A stretch of 64,000 nt of DNA from Talpa occidentalis (GCF_014898055.3 NW_023601104.1:78847106-78911105), one strand, 5' to 3'. Shown: positions 1 through 12,756, counted from the first letter of the stretch. The notes: generated by a model not told the origin, from the sequence alone. Numbers and translations: made by a program.

Positions 1-1
1 T

Positions 2-763
2 CAGAAGAATGAAATTGAGTCCCTAAAGAGAGAAGTAAAAGAAATGCAAGAGATCAAAGAATTAATAGAGGAACTAAAGAACTCTGGGAAAAGCAATGAA
101 AGCAGAATAGATGAAATGGAAGAACGAATAAGTACTCTTGAAGACACGGAAATAAAAAGAACCAAAACAGAAAAGGAAAGAGAAGTACGAAGGAAAAAGA
201 ATGAAGAAAGACTTCGGGAACTATCTGACTCCATGAGGAAAGGAAATTTAAGAGTTATAGGAATTCCAGAAGGAGAGGAGAGAGATGTAGGAACAGAGAA
301 AATATTCCAGGAGATAATTGAAGAGAACTTCCCAAATGCGAAGAAGGAGATGAAAATTGATATACAAGAAGCAAGAAGAACACCAAACTTCCACGACGAA
401 AGGAAAAACACAGCAAGACACATAATAGTAAAGCTCCCAAGAATCCAGGACAAGGAAAAAATAATGAAGCTGCCAAGAGGGAAGAAACAGATAACATTCA
501 AAGGAAAACCAATCAGGCTGACATCAGACTTCTCTGAAGAAACACTACGGGCAAGGAGAGAGTGGAGGGACATAGTCAACAGACTCCAAGAAAACAGATG
601 CCAACCAAGAATACTCTATCCCGCAAAGCTCTCCTTCCTCTATGAAGAAAGAATATGGACCTTCCCAGACAAAGAGAAACTCCGGAATTTCATTACGACT
701 AAACCCCCACTCCAAAAAATACTACAAGGAATCCTAAAGCCAGAACCTCAGAGGGACGAATAA
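2..763 (+). CDS. L1 ORF1 protein, C-terminal part, open to the window edge
   Basis: RNA-binding chaperone of the L1 ribonucleoprotein particle. The frame is open from base 2 to the TAA at 761-763, about 253 codons, with no stop or frameshift, so the start lies upstream of the window. The first ~60 visible residues are charged and heptad-like, matching the coiled coil that trimerises ORF1p. An RRM-like part follows (motif NLRVIGIPEG), then the C-terminal domain with the motif REWRDIVNRLQENRC. Family knowledge: ORF1p proteins are about 300-370 residues, so roughly the last two thirds is present. The open frame contrasts with the broken ORF2 next to it. Whether the missing N-terminus is intact cannot be seen. 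Confidence 0.85.
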   Translation, partial: QKNEIESLKREVKEMQEIKELIEELKNSGKSNESRIDEMEERISTLEDTEIKRTKTEKEREVRRKKNEERLRELSDSMRKGNLRVIGIPEGEERDVGTEKIFQEIIEENFPNAKKEMKIDIQEARRTPNFHDERKNTARHIIVKLPRIQDKEKIMKLPRGKKQITFKGKPIRLTSDFSEETLRARREWRDIVNRLQENRCQPRILYPAKLSFLYEERIWTFPDKEKLRNFITTKPPLQKILQGILKPEPQRDE

Positions 764-836
764 CAACGAAAGAAGACCAAAAAAAAAAAAAGTTATTAAA
801 AGAATAAATAAATAAAATCAAAGGAAAGACAATACA

Positions 837-3800
837 ATGGCAAATACAGATGCTAACATATCAATATTAACTCTAAATGTAAATGGACTAAACTCTTCAA
901 TAAAAAGACACAGAGTTGCAGCCTGGATTAAGAAACAAAACCCAACCTTTTGCTGTCTCCAGGAAACACATTTAGCTACAAAAGATAAAAATAGGCTCAA
1001 AGTTAAAGGATGGAAAACAATCCTACAAGCAAATGGACCAAAAAAGAAAGCAGGAACAGCTATACTTATATCAGATAAAACAGACTTCAAACTCAAAAAG
1101 ATAAAAAGAGACCCCAATGGTCACTACATTATGATCAAGGGGACAATACTTCAAGAAGAAATAACACTCATTAACATATACTCACCAAACGAAGGAGCAC
1201 CAAAATATATCAGACAACTGTTGTCCTCTCTGAAAACAGACATCAGAGAAAACACATACGTAGTGTGAGACTTCAACACACCACTATCAACAATGGATAG
1301 ATCAACAAGACAAAAAATAAGTAAAGAAACTAAAGCTCTAAATAAGGACCTAGAGCATTTGGGCTTAACAGACATCTATAGAACACTAAACCCAAAAAAA
1401 ACGGAGTACACATTTTTCTCAAGCGCACATGGATCATTCTCCAGGATCGATCACATACTGGGGCACAAGACAAACATCAACAGATACACCAAGATTGAAA
1501 TCATACCAACCATTTTTTCTGACCATGAAGGCATCAAACTAGAAATAAACCATAAAAAGAAGGCAAGGAACTATCCTACTCATGGAGATTAAAAACCACA
1601 CTACTGGAAGACCACTGGACTAACGAGGAGATAAAAGAAGAAATTAAAAAATTCTTTGAATTGAATGACAAGGAGGACACTAATATCCTAAATGTATGGG
1701 ATGCAGCAAGAGCAGTAATAAGAGGAATATACATAGCAATAGAGGCTCACATCAAGAAACAAGAAAGAACTCAAAGAAACAACCTAATCTCGAAGCTCCA
1801 CGATCTAGAAAAAGAACAACAAAAAAACCCCAAAACCAGTAGAAGAAAGGAAATAATAAAAACCAAAGCAGAAATAAATGAAATTGAAACTAAAAAAACA
1901 ATCCAAAAGATCAATGAAACCAAAAGCTGGTTCTTTGAAAAAATCAATAAAATAGACAAACCCCTAGCCAGGCTCACAAAGAAAAAAAGGGAGAAAGCAC
2001 AAATAAACAGGATCATAAATGAAAGAGAGAAAATCACAACGGACACAGCAGAAATCAAAAGAATAATCAGTAACTACTATGAACAGTTATATGGAAACAA
2101 GTTTAACAATCTAGAGGAGATGGACAAATTCCTACAACTCTACAATCACCCAAAGCTAGATAAAGAAGAAATAGAACACCTAAACAGACCAATTACAAGC
2201 AGCGAAATCGAAATGGTAATCAAAAACCTCCCCAAAAACAAAAGCCCAGGACCTGATGGATTTACAAATGAATTCTACCAAACATTCAGAGACGAATTAG
2301 TGCCTATCCTTCACAAACTCTTCCAAAAAATTGAGAAGGAAGGGAAAATACCAAACACGTTCTATGAAGCCAACATTACACTAATACCAAAACCGAACAA
2401 GGACAACACAAAAAAGGAAAACTACAGGCCAATCTCCCTAATGAACACTGATGCAAAAATCCTCAATAAAAATTTTAGCCATCAGAATCCAACAATGTAT
2501 CCATAAGATAATTCACCACGACCAAGTAGGATTCATTCCAGGGACACAAGGATGGTTTAACATCCAAAAATCAATCAACGTTATCCAACACATCAACAAA
2601 AAGAAATATAAAAACCATATGATAATATCAATAGATGCTGAGAAAGCTTTCGACAAAGTGCAACACCCATTCATGATAAAAGCCCTTGAAATTCTTGGGA
2701 TACAAGGAACATACCTCAACATCATAAAGGCCATCTATGACAAGCCAACAGCCAGTATCATTCTCAATGGTGAAAAGCTGAAAGCAATTCCATTAAGATC
2801 TGGAACAAGACAAGGATGTCCACTCTCACCACTGCTTTTCAATATAATACTGGAAGTCCTAGCCAGGGCAATAAGACAAGAGAAAGACATCCAAGGAATC
2901 CAAATAGGAAAAGAAGAAGTCAAACTATCACTATTTGCAGACGATATGATATTATACATAGAGAACCCCAAAAACTCCACAGAAAAGCTAATTCAACTCA
3001 TCAATCAGTTCAGTAAAGTGGCAGGATACAAAATCAACACGAAAAAGTCAGTAGCCTTCCTATATACAAACAATAAATCTGAAGAAGAAGAAATCAAAAA
3101 AACCATCCCTTTTGTTATTGAAACAAAAAAAATCAAATATTGGGAATAAATCTAACAAAAGAGGTAAAGGACCTATACAAAGAAAACTATAAAACACTGT
3201 TAAAAGAAATAGAAGAAGACACAAAGAAATGGAGAGACATCCCCTGCTCGTGGATTAGAAGAATAAACATTATTAAAATGGCCATTCTTCCAAAAGCAAT
3301 ATACAGATTCAATGCTATTCCAATCAAAATTTCAATGTCATTCTTCAAAGAAATAGAACAATTATTGATGAAATTCATATGGAATCACAAAAAACCCCGA
3401 ATAGCCAAAGCTCTCCTGAAAAAAAGAAGGGAATGGAGGCATTACACTCCCAGACTTCAAACTATACTACAAAGCCATAATCATCAAAACTGCATGGTAT
3501 TGGAACAAGAACAGACATACAGACCAATGGAATCGAATAGAAAATCCAGAAATAAACCCACAGATTTATGGTCAACTAATCTTTGACAAAGGAGCAAAGA
3601 CTATGCATTGGAGCAAAGAAAGTTTGTTCAATAAATGGTGCTGGGAAAACTGGGTCGCTACATGCAAAAGAATGAAGCTTGACCACTACCTCACACCATA
3701 CACAAAAATCAACTCAAAATGGATTAAAGAACTAGACATAAGACCTGAAACCATAAAATATATAGAAGGAAATATAGGCGAAACACTACGTGATTTGCAC

Positions 3801-4660
3801 ATCAAAGACATCTTTACAGACACATCACCCAAAGCAGTGATAGTGAAGGCAAAGATAAACAGCTGGGACTACATCAAATTAAAGAGCTTCTGCACAGCAA
3901 AAGAGACAATAACAAAAACAAAGAGAAACCCCACCAACTGGGAGAACATTTTTGCACCCAACACTAATGATAAAGGACTGATCACAAAAATCTGCAAAGA
4001 GCTGATGAGACTCAACAACAACAAAGAAAAATAACCCAGTCAAAAAATGGGCAGAAGAGCTAAAAAGAACTTCTCTGAAGAGGAAATGCAAATGGCCAAC
4101 AGGCATATGAAAAAATGTTCAACATCACTTGCCATCAGGGAAATGCAAATCAAAACTACCATGAGATACCATCTTACACCAGTGAGAATGGCACATATTT
4201 AAAAAACTAGCAACAACAAATGCTGGCGAGGGTGTGGAGAAAAAGGAACTCTTCTGCACTGTTGGTGGGAGTGCAACTGGTCCAACCACTGTGGAAAGCT
4301 GTGTGGAGATTTCTGGACCTACTAAACATAGAGCTTCCATATGATCCAGCAATTCCACTCCTAGGTATTTACCCAAAGGACACAGAAACATCAATTCCAA
4401 AGAACACCTGCACCCCTATGTTTATAGCAGCACTGTTTACAATAGCTAAGCTTTGGAAACAACCCAAATGCCCAAAAATAGATGACTGGATCAAGAAGAT
4501 GTGGTACATATATACCATGGAATATTACTCAGCATTCAAAAAAGATAAACACATGCAATTTGCAGCAACATGGATGGCGCTGGAAGGGATCATGCTCAGC
4601 GAAATAAGCCAAAAAGAAAAAGAAAAATACCGGATGGTCTCACTCATAGCAGGAATCTAG
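837..4660 (+). pseudogene. L1 ORF2 (endonuclease / reverse transcriptase), disrupted
   Basis: Remnant of the L1 endonuclease and reverse transcriptase. The endonuclease part begins at the ATG at 837, shows NGLNSSIKR and QETHL, and ends with SDHEGIKLE near 1520. Reverse-transcriptase motifs follow: [12 protein letters not shown] near 2250, [13 protein letters not shown] near 2430, [13 protein letters not shown] near 2640, and the catalytic FADD in [10 protein letters not shown] near 2935. A C-terminal segment runs to about 4660. Breaks: an in-frame TGA at 1266-1268 where the family has a glycine codon, and frame changes near 1590-1660, 2440-2500, 3130-3150, 3580-3600 and 4030-4220. The frame is lost five times, so it is non-functional. 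Confidence 0.95.
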
Positions 4661-4858
4661 AAAACTTAAATAAGGGACCAGGAAAATGAATAACTATAAG
4701 AAAGTGAAAATCAAAATCAACAAAAAACTATGAACCAGAGACACTTTTTTGGGGGGGGGGGGAGGGATTGGGGTCAGAATGGGGGGGCTGCAATTGTATG
4801 GGGAATATAACAATAAAATTTATTATTAAAAAAATAATAATAATAAAAAATAAAGCCC

Positions 4859-6060
4859 TCATACAAGAGGATGGCTCTATCACAGTTTGGAAAGATAACA
4901 AAGAAAAAACATTCAAAGCAGACCAAAAAACCTTAATAAAAGGGGAGACTTGTAAAGGGCATTGAGGAGAAAAGTTTAAAAAGATCTACATCCTTGCTAG
5001 AATACTTCAATAAAAATTAAAATTAGAATAACAAATAGATAAGATAAACTGAGAAAATAAAACTTAGAAAAGCACTAATGAAATATTTCAGCATTTCTTC
5101 CAATTAGTTGAACTGCTTTCTCAATTGAGTCACCAGCTTAAAAAGTTAGAGAAAAACTAGAGTTGATCATATATGAAAATATGTCATATATTGACTATTA
5201 CCTGTTCATAAATATTAGAAAGCTATGTAAGAAATATATACTATTCATTTTCCACTGCAAATACATAATTCTTTATTTTGCTAAGAGACCATAATGTTTC
5301 TTTTATCTGAACTACCACAAAAGGATGAAACACATAATTTTGACATTTCAATGGCAACTTTAAGAAAAATAAGAAATTTCATTGTCCCACCATGATTTAA
5401 AAACAGCTCTCACAATATATTTCTGGTGAAGTTTTCTTTTTATGACCCTCACTAGTTATTTTGAGTCTATAAAGTTTTGGGGTAGTGTTTGTTTTGCCTT
5501 TGTACTTATGTTCAGTAAAATCATAACAATTGTAGATTCAAGTATTATCAGATTTTCCTTTAGAAAATGTTGAAATATACTAAAGTTGATCTAGTTCTGG
5601 TTAGTGAGTTTAAGTCTGGGATTGTATTAAGATAAATATCTGAAAGGTAGGTATGATTTTAGTTGCAGGAATGGTGAGGGAGGCATGCTCTATCATGAAC
5701 AACTCTGATCTAGCAGTCACGAGCATATCACTATCCCTCAAGTGTCTAGTATGTCCTGTGTTTCACTCACCTCAAATCTTATTCAGAAATATAAATTTCA
5801 AAATTGTGGATTTAATCACATACTTGAAGGAAATTGTAGAAAACGCATTTCATATGCTAATGTTTAAAAAAGAGCAGTTTTAATTACTAAATATAATTTA
5901 ATAAACATGGTCTAGTTGCATTAGCTAACAAGCTTATGAAAACATTTTCTTCATGCATGCTATACATTTTAGAAGCATTTTAGTATTCATTATAAATATT
6001 TGCTAGTAACTAAATATTTTGAAAGCATTAAAACGATTCAAATATTAAAAAAAAAAAAAA
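4859..6060. other. AT-rich non-coding DNA, nothing recognised
   Basis: Very AT-rich sequence after the L1 tail. The longest open frame is 76 codons (5653-5883) and shows no known motif or coding character. No repeat family recognised. Confidence 0.6.
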
Positions 6061-6238
6061 TGCTGGCCTGAGAGATGTCTTTGGGGACAAAAGTAAACAA
6101 GTAAGACCACAGCAAACTAAAAACCTTCTGCACAGCAAAAGAAAGTCTCATCAAAATTAAGACATCTTAATGAATAGAAGATATTATCTGTACATAATAT
6201 ATCTGACAAGGGATTAATGTCCAATATTTATAAAAACA

Positions 6239-6510
6239 GGGCCTCCCTGGTGGCGAAAGGGGTTAAGCACTGCATTATGAAGCAATCCGCAGCCTCTGCA
6301 GCACGAGTTCAATCCCTGGCCAGAAAGAAACCCACATGGCGAAGCAGACCTCTCCTGTCTCGCCTGTCGCTCCCCTCAGCAGGGTATTTCAGTCAGCCTG
6401 CCTGTTCTGTTCCCCACTCTGTCTCTGGTGGATCCTATCACCCCCCGCATATCTCTGGCTTGTACCCCAGCTCTTTTGTATGCATAAATAAATCTAAAAA
6501 AAAATTAAAA
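6239..6510 (+). mobile_element. tRNA-derived SINE, older (GGGGTTAAG) type
   Basis: Has the tRNA-like head with A box TGGCGAAAGGGG and B box AGTTCAATCCC, the conserved body and an A-rich tail. The GGGGTTAAGC head and TTGTATGCATAAATAAAT tail define the older of two visible subfamilies. No clear target-site duplication. Confidence 0.9.
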
Positions 6511-7020
6511 CAACAACAACAAAAAGTAAATAACCCAATGAAAAAAAGGGCAGATCTGAATAGACACTTCTCTAAAGGCATTCAGACTACCAACAGGTAC
6601 ATGAAAAAAAGTTCATCATATACTATCAGGGAAATGCAAATCAGAACCACAACGAGCTTGTGATTCTGACACCTGTGGGAATGGCCTATATAAAAAAAGG
6701 CCACTAACAAAAAGTGCTGGTGAGGGTGTAGAGAAAAGGAACCCTGGTACCTGTTGGTGGAATGTAAACTAGTCAGTCCCTATGGAAAATAGGATGGAGG
6801 TTTCTCAAAATATTAAAAATAAATCACATGATTAGGCATCTATTCAAAGAATGCAGAAACACTAATTTGAAGATAGATATGTCTTCCTTTGTTCATTGCT
6901 GTATATTTACAATAGCCAAGCTATGCTAACAATATAAGCACCTGACAGGTGGAGTAGAAAAAGATGTGGTACAGATACATGATGGAATACTACTCAGCTA
7001 TTTAAAAAGATTAAATCTTG

Positions 7021-7291
7021 GGCCTCCCTGGTGGCGCAGAGGTTGAGCACTGGGTTGCAAAGCTGCCCGCAGCCTCTGCAGTGCCAGTTCGATCCCCAGC
7101 CACCGGGCGAGGATCCCACATGGCGCGCAGACCTCTCCTGCCATCCACTGCTCCCCTCAGCAGTGTACTTCGTCACTCTGCCTGTTCTACTCTGCTCTGG
7201 CTCTGGTGAATTCTCTCACACCCTTCTGTGCTTCTGACTGTACCCAGTGCTTGTATAAATAAATAAATCTTTAAAAAAAAATAAAATAAAT
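7021..7291 (+). mobile_element. tRNA-derived SINE, younger (GGTTGAGC) type
   Basis: Full-length copy flanked by an exact 17-bp target-site duplication, AAAAAGATTAAATCTTG at 7004-7020 and 7292-7308. It sits inside the old L1. Confidence 0.95.
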
Positions 7292-7756
7292 AAAAAGATT
7301 AAATCTTGTCATTTGTAACAACATGAATGGAACTGGAGGAGATTATGCTGAGGGGGATAGGAGGAATAAAGGGTGGAGGGAGTCCAATGGACCACAGTGG
7401 AGAGTTATTGGTACTCTGGTGGTGGATGTGATGTGGTATGGTGTGGTAACACATTTAAAGAGGTATGAGGCTATCCTCCTCAAACATATAGTGTTGTAAA
7501 CCAACATTACCTCAATAAAAAATTAAAAATTTAAATATAAAAAGACCCAATGCAGCTAGAGCATGGATACACTATATAGACATCCACTACAATGTTTGAT
7601 GACAGTATTTGGGAAACAGGAAACAAAATTTTCAGTGATTTTGACAAAGAACTATTTTATCCATTATAAAATGAAAAGATTAAGTATTTTCAAGTACTAA
7701 TGTTTATTCCAGGTCTAAGTCCCAAATGACGGAATTAATGTTGATAACTAGTTTTA

Positions 7757-8030
7757 TTTTTTTTTTTAATTTATTTATTTATACAAGCACTGGGTACAGT
7801 CAGAAGCACGGGAGGGTGAGAGAATTCACCAGAGCCAGAGCAGGGAGCAGAGCAGGCAGAAGGACCGAAGTACACTGCTGAGGGGAGCAGCGGGCGGCTG
7901 GAGAGGTCTGCGCGCCATGTGGGACCCTCCTCCGGTGGCCGGGGAGCAGCCGGGGATCGAACTGGCGCTGCAGAGGCTGCGGGCAGCTTCGCAACCCAGC
8001 GCTCAACCACTGTGCCACCGGGGAGGCCCA
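7757..8030 (-). mobile_element. tRNA-derived SINE
   Basis: Minus-strand copy (poly-T at left, GGGGAGGCCC at right) with a 13-bp duplication ATAACTAGTTTTA at 7744-7756 and 8031-8043. Confidence 0.95.
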
Positions 8031-8419
8031 ATAACTAGTTTTAAAGTAAACAGCGCTTTTACTAAAAAAAGTATGTTTCATCCATTTCGTGTGGAATTTA
8101 TTATAACTTCAGGTGGTTTTAAACTATCTGTCTAAACAACCTGGGATACTGTGATTTCTAAGAAAAATATATTTCATTATTCAGATGAACAAAATATATT
8201 TCTTATATGTATTTGGTCTTCACACACTGTTCTGGCTCATAGCTCCCAAAAAGCCTTGTAATTTCCTAAGTGTAGAGAGTGATTCAAGGTGTCTCTTGTT
8301 ATGGGACTTTTTGAGAAGCACCTAAGGCTAAGGGCTGGTACCTGGAGAGCCAACCAAGTGATTAGAGGGTTGTAACTGCCAGTCCCATCCCAGACTTCTG
8401 GGGAGGGTAGAGGAGATAG

Positions 8420-8945
8420 AGATCCAATCAGTTGCCAATGGTCAATGAGTTAATCATGCCTAAAATATGAAGCCTCCATAAAAACCCAAGAGGACTGGGC
8501 TTTGAAGAGATTCTAGGTTGGTGGACATTTAATTTGGGGAGAATGGTAAACCTGCAAAGGGCATGGAAGCTCTAGGCCCTTTCACCATAACTTGCACTAT
8601 GCATCACTTCTATCTGGCTGTTTCTGACTGTATCCTTTGTAGTAAGTCAGTGACCTAATGAGTAAATGGGTTTTCTGAGTTGTGACCTGCTCTAGCAAAT
8701 TAATTGAACCTGATGAGGAGGGTGTGTGAACCTGATTTAGAGTCAGATGGTGGGTAAGAAGCAAAGGTAACAGCCTGGGTTTAGGATTGGTATTTGAAGT
8801 GACGGGTGGTCTTGAGAGACTGAGCCCCTTAACCTGTGGAATTTGATGCTATCTCTGGGTAGAGTCTGAATTGAGATGAATTTTCAGGGACCCTAATGAT
8901 GTACGGGAATTGCTTGCAACTGGGTCCAGGAATCCACCCCAAAAT
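8420..8945 (+). repeat. Ancient LTR-like repeat, family uncertain
   Basis: Resembles a long terminal repeat seen widely in mammalian genomes, with stretches such as CTGCTCTAGCAAATTAATTG and TGAGCCCCTTAACCTGTGG. No flanking internal region is visible. Assigned from memory of the text only. Confidence 0.45.
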
Positions 8946-9426
8946 TTTTTTTTTAAATCCTCTTTCCAAAACTTTAATACAAAGGGGGTAGGGAATTGTA
9001 ACAATATGAGTTACAATATGAGTCAGGAGGTGGAGTATTCAAGATGTTTAATGTCACAACAAACAAAAATTTCAGAGTAATTAAGTTAAACACTTCTAAA
9101 AGGAAAAGTCAAATATTTCAGCAGTATTCCCCAAGATCGAGTTATAATTTTATTGATATTAATTTGTAACTCTGTTATCCACTAGCTTTTATACAGTATA
9201 ACTGTCTATTGTTCATTATAGTCATCAGTAAAAAAATGCATTAAAATTAATTACCAATGAAATCGCCAGAGAATCTGAGCAGTACTAGTCTATACCAAAA
9301 AAAAAAAAAAAAAAAATCACAAAAATTTAAAGATTAAAATTTAAGAGATTTAAAAGATAATCAGGATAATTTTCAAGAAATTGAGGTGAGGTGGGCAGGG
9401 GTTTATCATACTAGGTATTTAAATTT

Positions 9427-9729
9427 TTTTTTTTTTTTTTAGAAATAGCATTTTTTTTTTAAGATTTATTTATTTATTTATACAAACACTGGGTACAATC
9501 AGAAGCGCGGGAGGGTGAGAGAATTCACCAGAGCCAGAGCAGGGAGCAGTGCAGGCAGAAGGACCCAAGTACACTGCTGAGGGGAGCAGCGGGTGGCAGG
9601 TGAGGTCTGCGCACCATGCGGGACCCTCCTCCGGTGGCCGGGGAGCAGCCGGGGAGCGAACCGGCGCTGCAGAGGCTGCGGGCACTTCGCAACCCAGTGC
9701 TCAACTGCTGCGCCACCGGGGAGGCACCC
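9427..9729 (-). mobile_element. tRNA-derived SINE, younger type
   Basis: Minus-strand copy with 14-bp duplications AGGTATTTAAATTT at 9413-9426 and 9730-9743. The tail is unusual: poly-T is interrupted by AGAAATAGCA before the regular element starts near 9451. Confidence 0.93.
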
Positions 9730-9743
9730 AGGTATTTAAATTT

Positions 9744-10860
9744 ATAACAAAGTTAGCGTGACTAAAAACAATGTAGTTCTGGTTCAGGGATAAGTTCACA
9801 GAGAACATAAACACAGGCTCACAAGCATACAGAAACATGTCATCAAATTTAAGAATCTCACTGAGATTAAGCGAGGAATGGATGCTACTCAATAGTGTTG
9901 TTCTTACTTATTTCTATATGAAATTATATTATCCATATATTTAGAAGTATTTCAGCATCAAAAAACCTTTAAAGTTCATCCAGTTCAATATCATCATGTT
10001 ATAAAAGAAGAAACAAAAACCAGAAGTTAAAACATTTGATAAAATCAGAGTGTGGCAGCATAGGAATTAAACTCAAAAATTATTTATTTATTCAAGATTT
10101 TTCATTCTCTCATTCAATACAAACAAAACACTTCCCATCCACCACAACTTCTTTACATCACCCATGATATCAACAATGATACCACTGTGGCAGAAGCCAC
10201 AAAAGGTATGGTAAAAGAAATAGCCAATACATATTTTCATTTCCTGCCATTCCCAGACCTTCTTTTCAAGGCAACTGGCCCCAAAATCTAGTCTGCCCCA
10301 CAAAGATTAAATTTATCTAAATTCAAACTAATGACAGAGTTCCATGGTTTCAGTAAGCGGGGATTCAGAAAGAATTTTAAGAACTGTGACTCTTGTGTCA
10401 ACACATCAAAAGTATCTACAAATATCAAGTATTTAGGAAGCACAAATTACTAGGCCCAGTGTTTTTCAGGCACAAGTTCCATCAACCTCATATCTGTTTG
10501 TTTCCAGAGGATGTTAAACATTTACATTTAGAGATTTTCACAAAGAGTAGTTAAACAAACATTGCTGAAGACTGTCTGAAGTAGTTGCTACAATTCCAAG
10601 ACTCAATTAAGGTATACAGAGAGATAATTTATCTTCTCTAGGAAAGCACTCAATCTCAATCTCTAGGGTTGTCCACCATCTGCTAATTCAGATAAAAGTT
10701 TTCCAAAAATTACCCTATAGGATACACGACAGGAGTACAGACAATGAAGACAGACAGATTGGTTAGAGTCCATTTGCAAACCTGGAAATTTCAATCTAAA
10801 CTTTGGCCAGCACTACCACACATATAAAGAAAACAAAATTGATTGTGTTTAATCACTTTA
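9744..10860. other. Non-coding DNA, nothing recognised
   Basis: Non-repetitive AT-rich sequence. The open frames (at most 71 codons) carry no motif I know. Confidence 0.6.
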
Positions 10861-10864
10861 TCCC

Positions 10865-11095
10865 TGGAGGTTTGTATGAGCTCTGGAGTCACACTATCTA
10901 GGTTTGAATCCCAGTGCACTACTTACACAATGTTTTGGGCAAATTGTTTAACCTCTGTGATTCACATACTTCAACTGAAAAATCAGGATAATAGTACCTA
11001 CCCAAATGGGGATTATCATGAGAATTAAATTAGTGTATGTAAAGCTCTTAGAACAATACTGGCATACAGTGAGCATTAACTGCTGCTAGTATTTT
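10865..11095 (+). repeat. MIR element (ancient tRNA-derived SINE)
   Basis: Matches the MIR core and tail: CTGGAGTCACACTATCTAGG, then TTTAACCTCTGTGA, AATCAGGATAATAGTACCTA and a terminal ACTGGCATACAGTGAGCATT. Confidence 0.85.
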
Positions 11096-11300
11096 TATTA
11101 CCTGATAATACCTTTACTAGAATATCAGTTCTCACATGCAGCTCAAATACAGAAGATTCCTAGCCAGATTATGCAATTATAATGCTCCTGAATCAATAAC
11201 TGAATACACCAAAGTCAAAAAGTGCTTCCACAAAACATACCCCAACATATTCCTTTTGAATCATTTAGTTATCTAAGTTCTCACTAATATTAATATCTAG

Positions 11301-11606
11301 GGCCTCCCCGCTGGCGCAGCGGTTGAGCGCTGGGTTGCGAAGCTCCCCGCGGCCTCTGCGGCGTCGGTTCGATCCCAAGCTGCTCCGCTCCCCGCCCACC
11401 AGAGGAGGGTCCCACATGGCGCGCAGACCTCTCCTGCTGCCCGCTGCTCCCCTCAGCAGTGTACTTCGGTCCTTCTGCCTGCTCTGCTCCCCGCTCTGGC
11501 TCTGGTGAATTCTCTCACCCTCCCACGCTTCTGACTGTACCCAGTGCATGTATAAACAAACAAACAAATAAATAAATAAAATATGTGCCTCTTTAAAAAA
11601 AAAAAA
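11301..11606 (+). mobile_element. tRNA-derived SINE with GTGCCTCTTT 3' tail variant
   Basis: Exact 15-bp duplication AATATTAATATCTAG at 11286-11300 and 11607-11621. The 3' end reads AAACAAACAAACAAATAAAT then ATGTGCCTCTTTAAAA, unlike the common ATAAATCTTTAAA end. The same tail occurs at 57099 and 59598. Confidence 0.95.
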
Positions 11607-11869
11607 AATATTAATATCTAGTATCAACTAACTCCAGAAACTCTATATGAATTGTCACTACAATATGGAACTTCTGAAAAGTTTATACTTGAAATGTTTT
11701 TATTTTACTTTAAATACAAATTAATCTCACAAATCAAAATAAATCTAGATCCATACATAGTAATAAAGCATACTTAATCTTTTATTAAGACATTTACTGT
11801 CAACTGCAAATTTGCCTTTGTCAAAGATCCTAACAAAAAAGAGTAAGTGTTCAACTTATTTAGTCATCT

Positions 11870-12180
11870 CAAAAATGCAAATTAAACCACTCTAAATTAT
11901 TACTACATGCCCACTAAAATAGCTAAAATCAAAGACACCCAAGTAGTGGCCTGAATATGAAACCACTGGATCTCATACACTACTAGAGAAGAACCACTTG
12001 GCAATTTCTTATAAAGTAGATTAAACATCTGCCCTTTAACTCAACATTTCCACTCCTTGATATTCCACCAGGAGAGAAGAAAGGATTTGTACAAGAATGT
12101 CTACAACAGCCTTATTCATAAAACACAAAAGTCTATTAACAAGAGAATGAAAAAACGTAAAGTGTTCATAAGATGAAATA
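11870..12180 (+). mobile_element. Old L1 3' fragment
   Basis: Degraded L1 ORF2 C-terminal sequence, recognisable by its order of phrases (ATGCAAATTAAACCAC, CACTCCTTGATATTCCACC, AACAGCCTTATTCATAAAAC). The SINE at 12185 inserted at its right edge. Confidence 0.6.
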
Positions 12181-12184
12181 CGGT

Positions 12185-12463
12185 GGGCCTCCCTGATGGC
12201 GCAAGGGGTTAAGCACCACACCATGGAGCAATCCGCAGCTGCTGCAGCACAAGTTCGATCCCTACTCGGCCAGGGAGAAACCCACGTGGTAAGGCAGACC
12301 TCTCCTGTCTTGCCCCGCTGCTCTCCTCAGCAGTGTGTTTCAGTCAGTCTGCCTGTTGTGTTCCCCACTCTATCTCTGGTGGATCCTTTCATCCCACCCC
12401 CCGCATCTCTGGCCTGTGCCCCAGCTCTTGTATGCATAAATAAATAAATCTTAAAAAAAAAAA
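12185..12463 (+). mobile_element. tRNA-derived SINE, older type
   Basis: Copy with a 12-bp duplication AAGATGAAATAC at 12170-12181 and 12464-12475. Older GGGGTTAAGC head. Confidence 0.93.
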
Positions 12464-12756
12464 AAGATGAAATACTGTGCCACCTAGGTAGGACATTACC
12501 TGTTACCTACAATGATGTAGAATTTACTATTCAATAACCATGTCTCATCTTTATTTTCTTCAAATTGTACATTTTAAACAATCCCTGTTGAAGATAATTT
12601 TTATCTGAAAATAAACTTGTTTATTAACTCATCTGAGTTTTCTTGACAGAATATAAACTTTTGAGGAATTTTTAAATTGGTGCTTTTAAGAGTCAAATAA
12701 ATCCGAGTTTTATTAATATTTCCTATAAAACTCAAATATATTTGCATATACTGAAT

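Larger units (their letters stand above)
1..4858 (+). mobile_element. LINE-1 retrotransposon, 5' end cut by window edge
   Basis: Two-ORF LINE-1 copy on the plus strand. The 5' UTR and the start of ORF1 lie left of the window. Visible parts are the 3' part of ORF1 (stop at 761-763), a short A-rich spacer, a disrupted ORF2 from 837, a 3' UTR with a G-rich run near 4748-4765, and an A/T-rich tail ending about 4858. ORF2 carries a premature stop and several frameshifts, so this copy cannot move by itself. The second L1 at 38881-39663 has a very similar 3' end, which suggests one relatively recent L1 lineage. The element lies in the inferred NUMB intron 1, antisense to that gene. Confidence 0.95.
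6061..7520 (+). mobile_element. Old L1 3' end, interrupted by two SINEs
   Basis: Diverged L1 sequence on the plus strand. Pieces at 6061-6238, 6530-7003 and 7309-7520 read as one degraded ORF2 C-terminus and 3' UTR, for example the stretch on small-mammal L1s ending in a TGGAATACTACTCAGC-like motif near 6985. SINEs at 6239 and 7021 split it, so the L1 is older than both. Confidence 0.75.

Noticed and set aside
7771..8031. Many 60-100-codon frames rich in Pro, Ser and Arg across the window
   Set aside because: They coincide with SINE bodies and recur at each copy, so they are repeat-derived and not genes.
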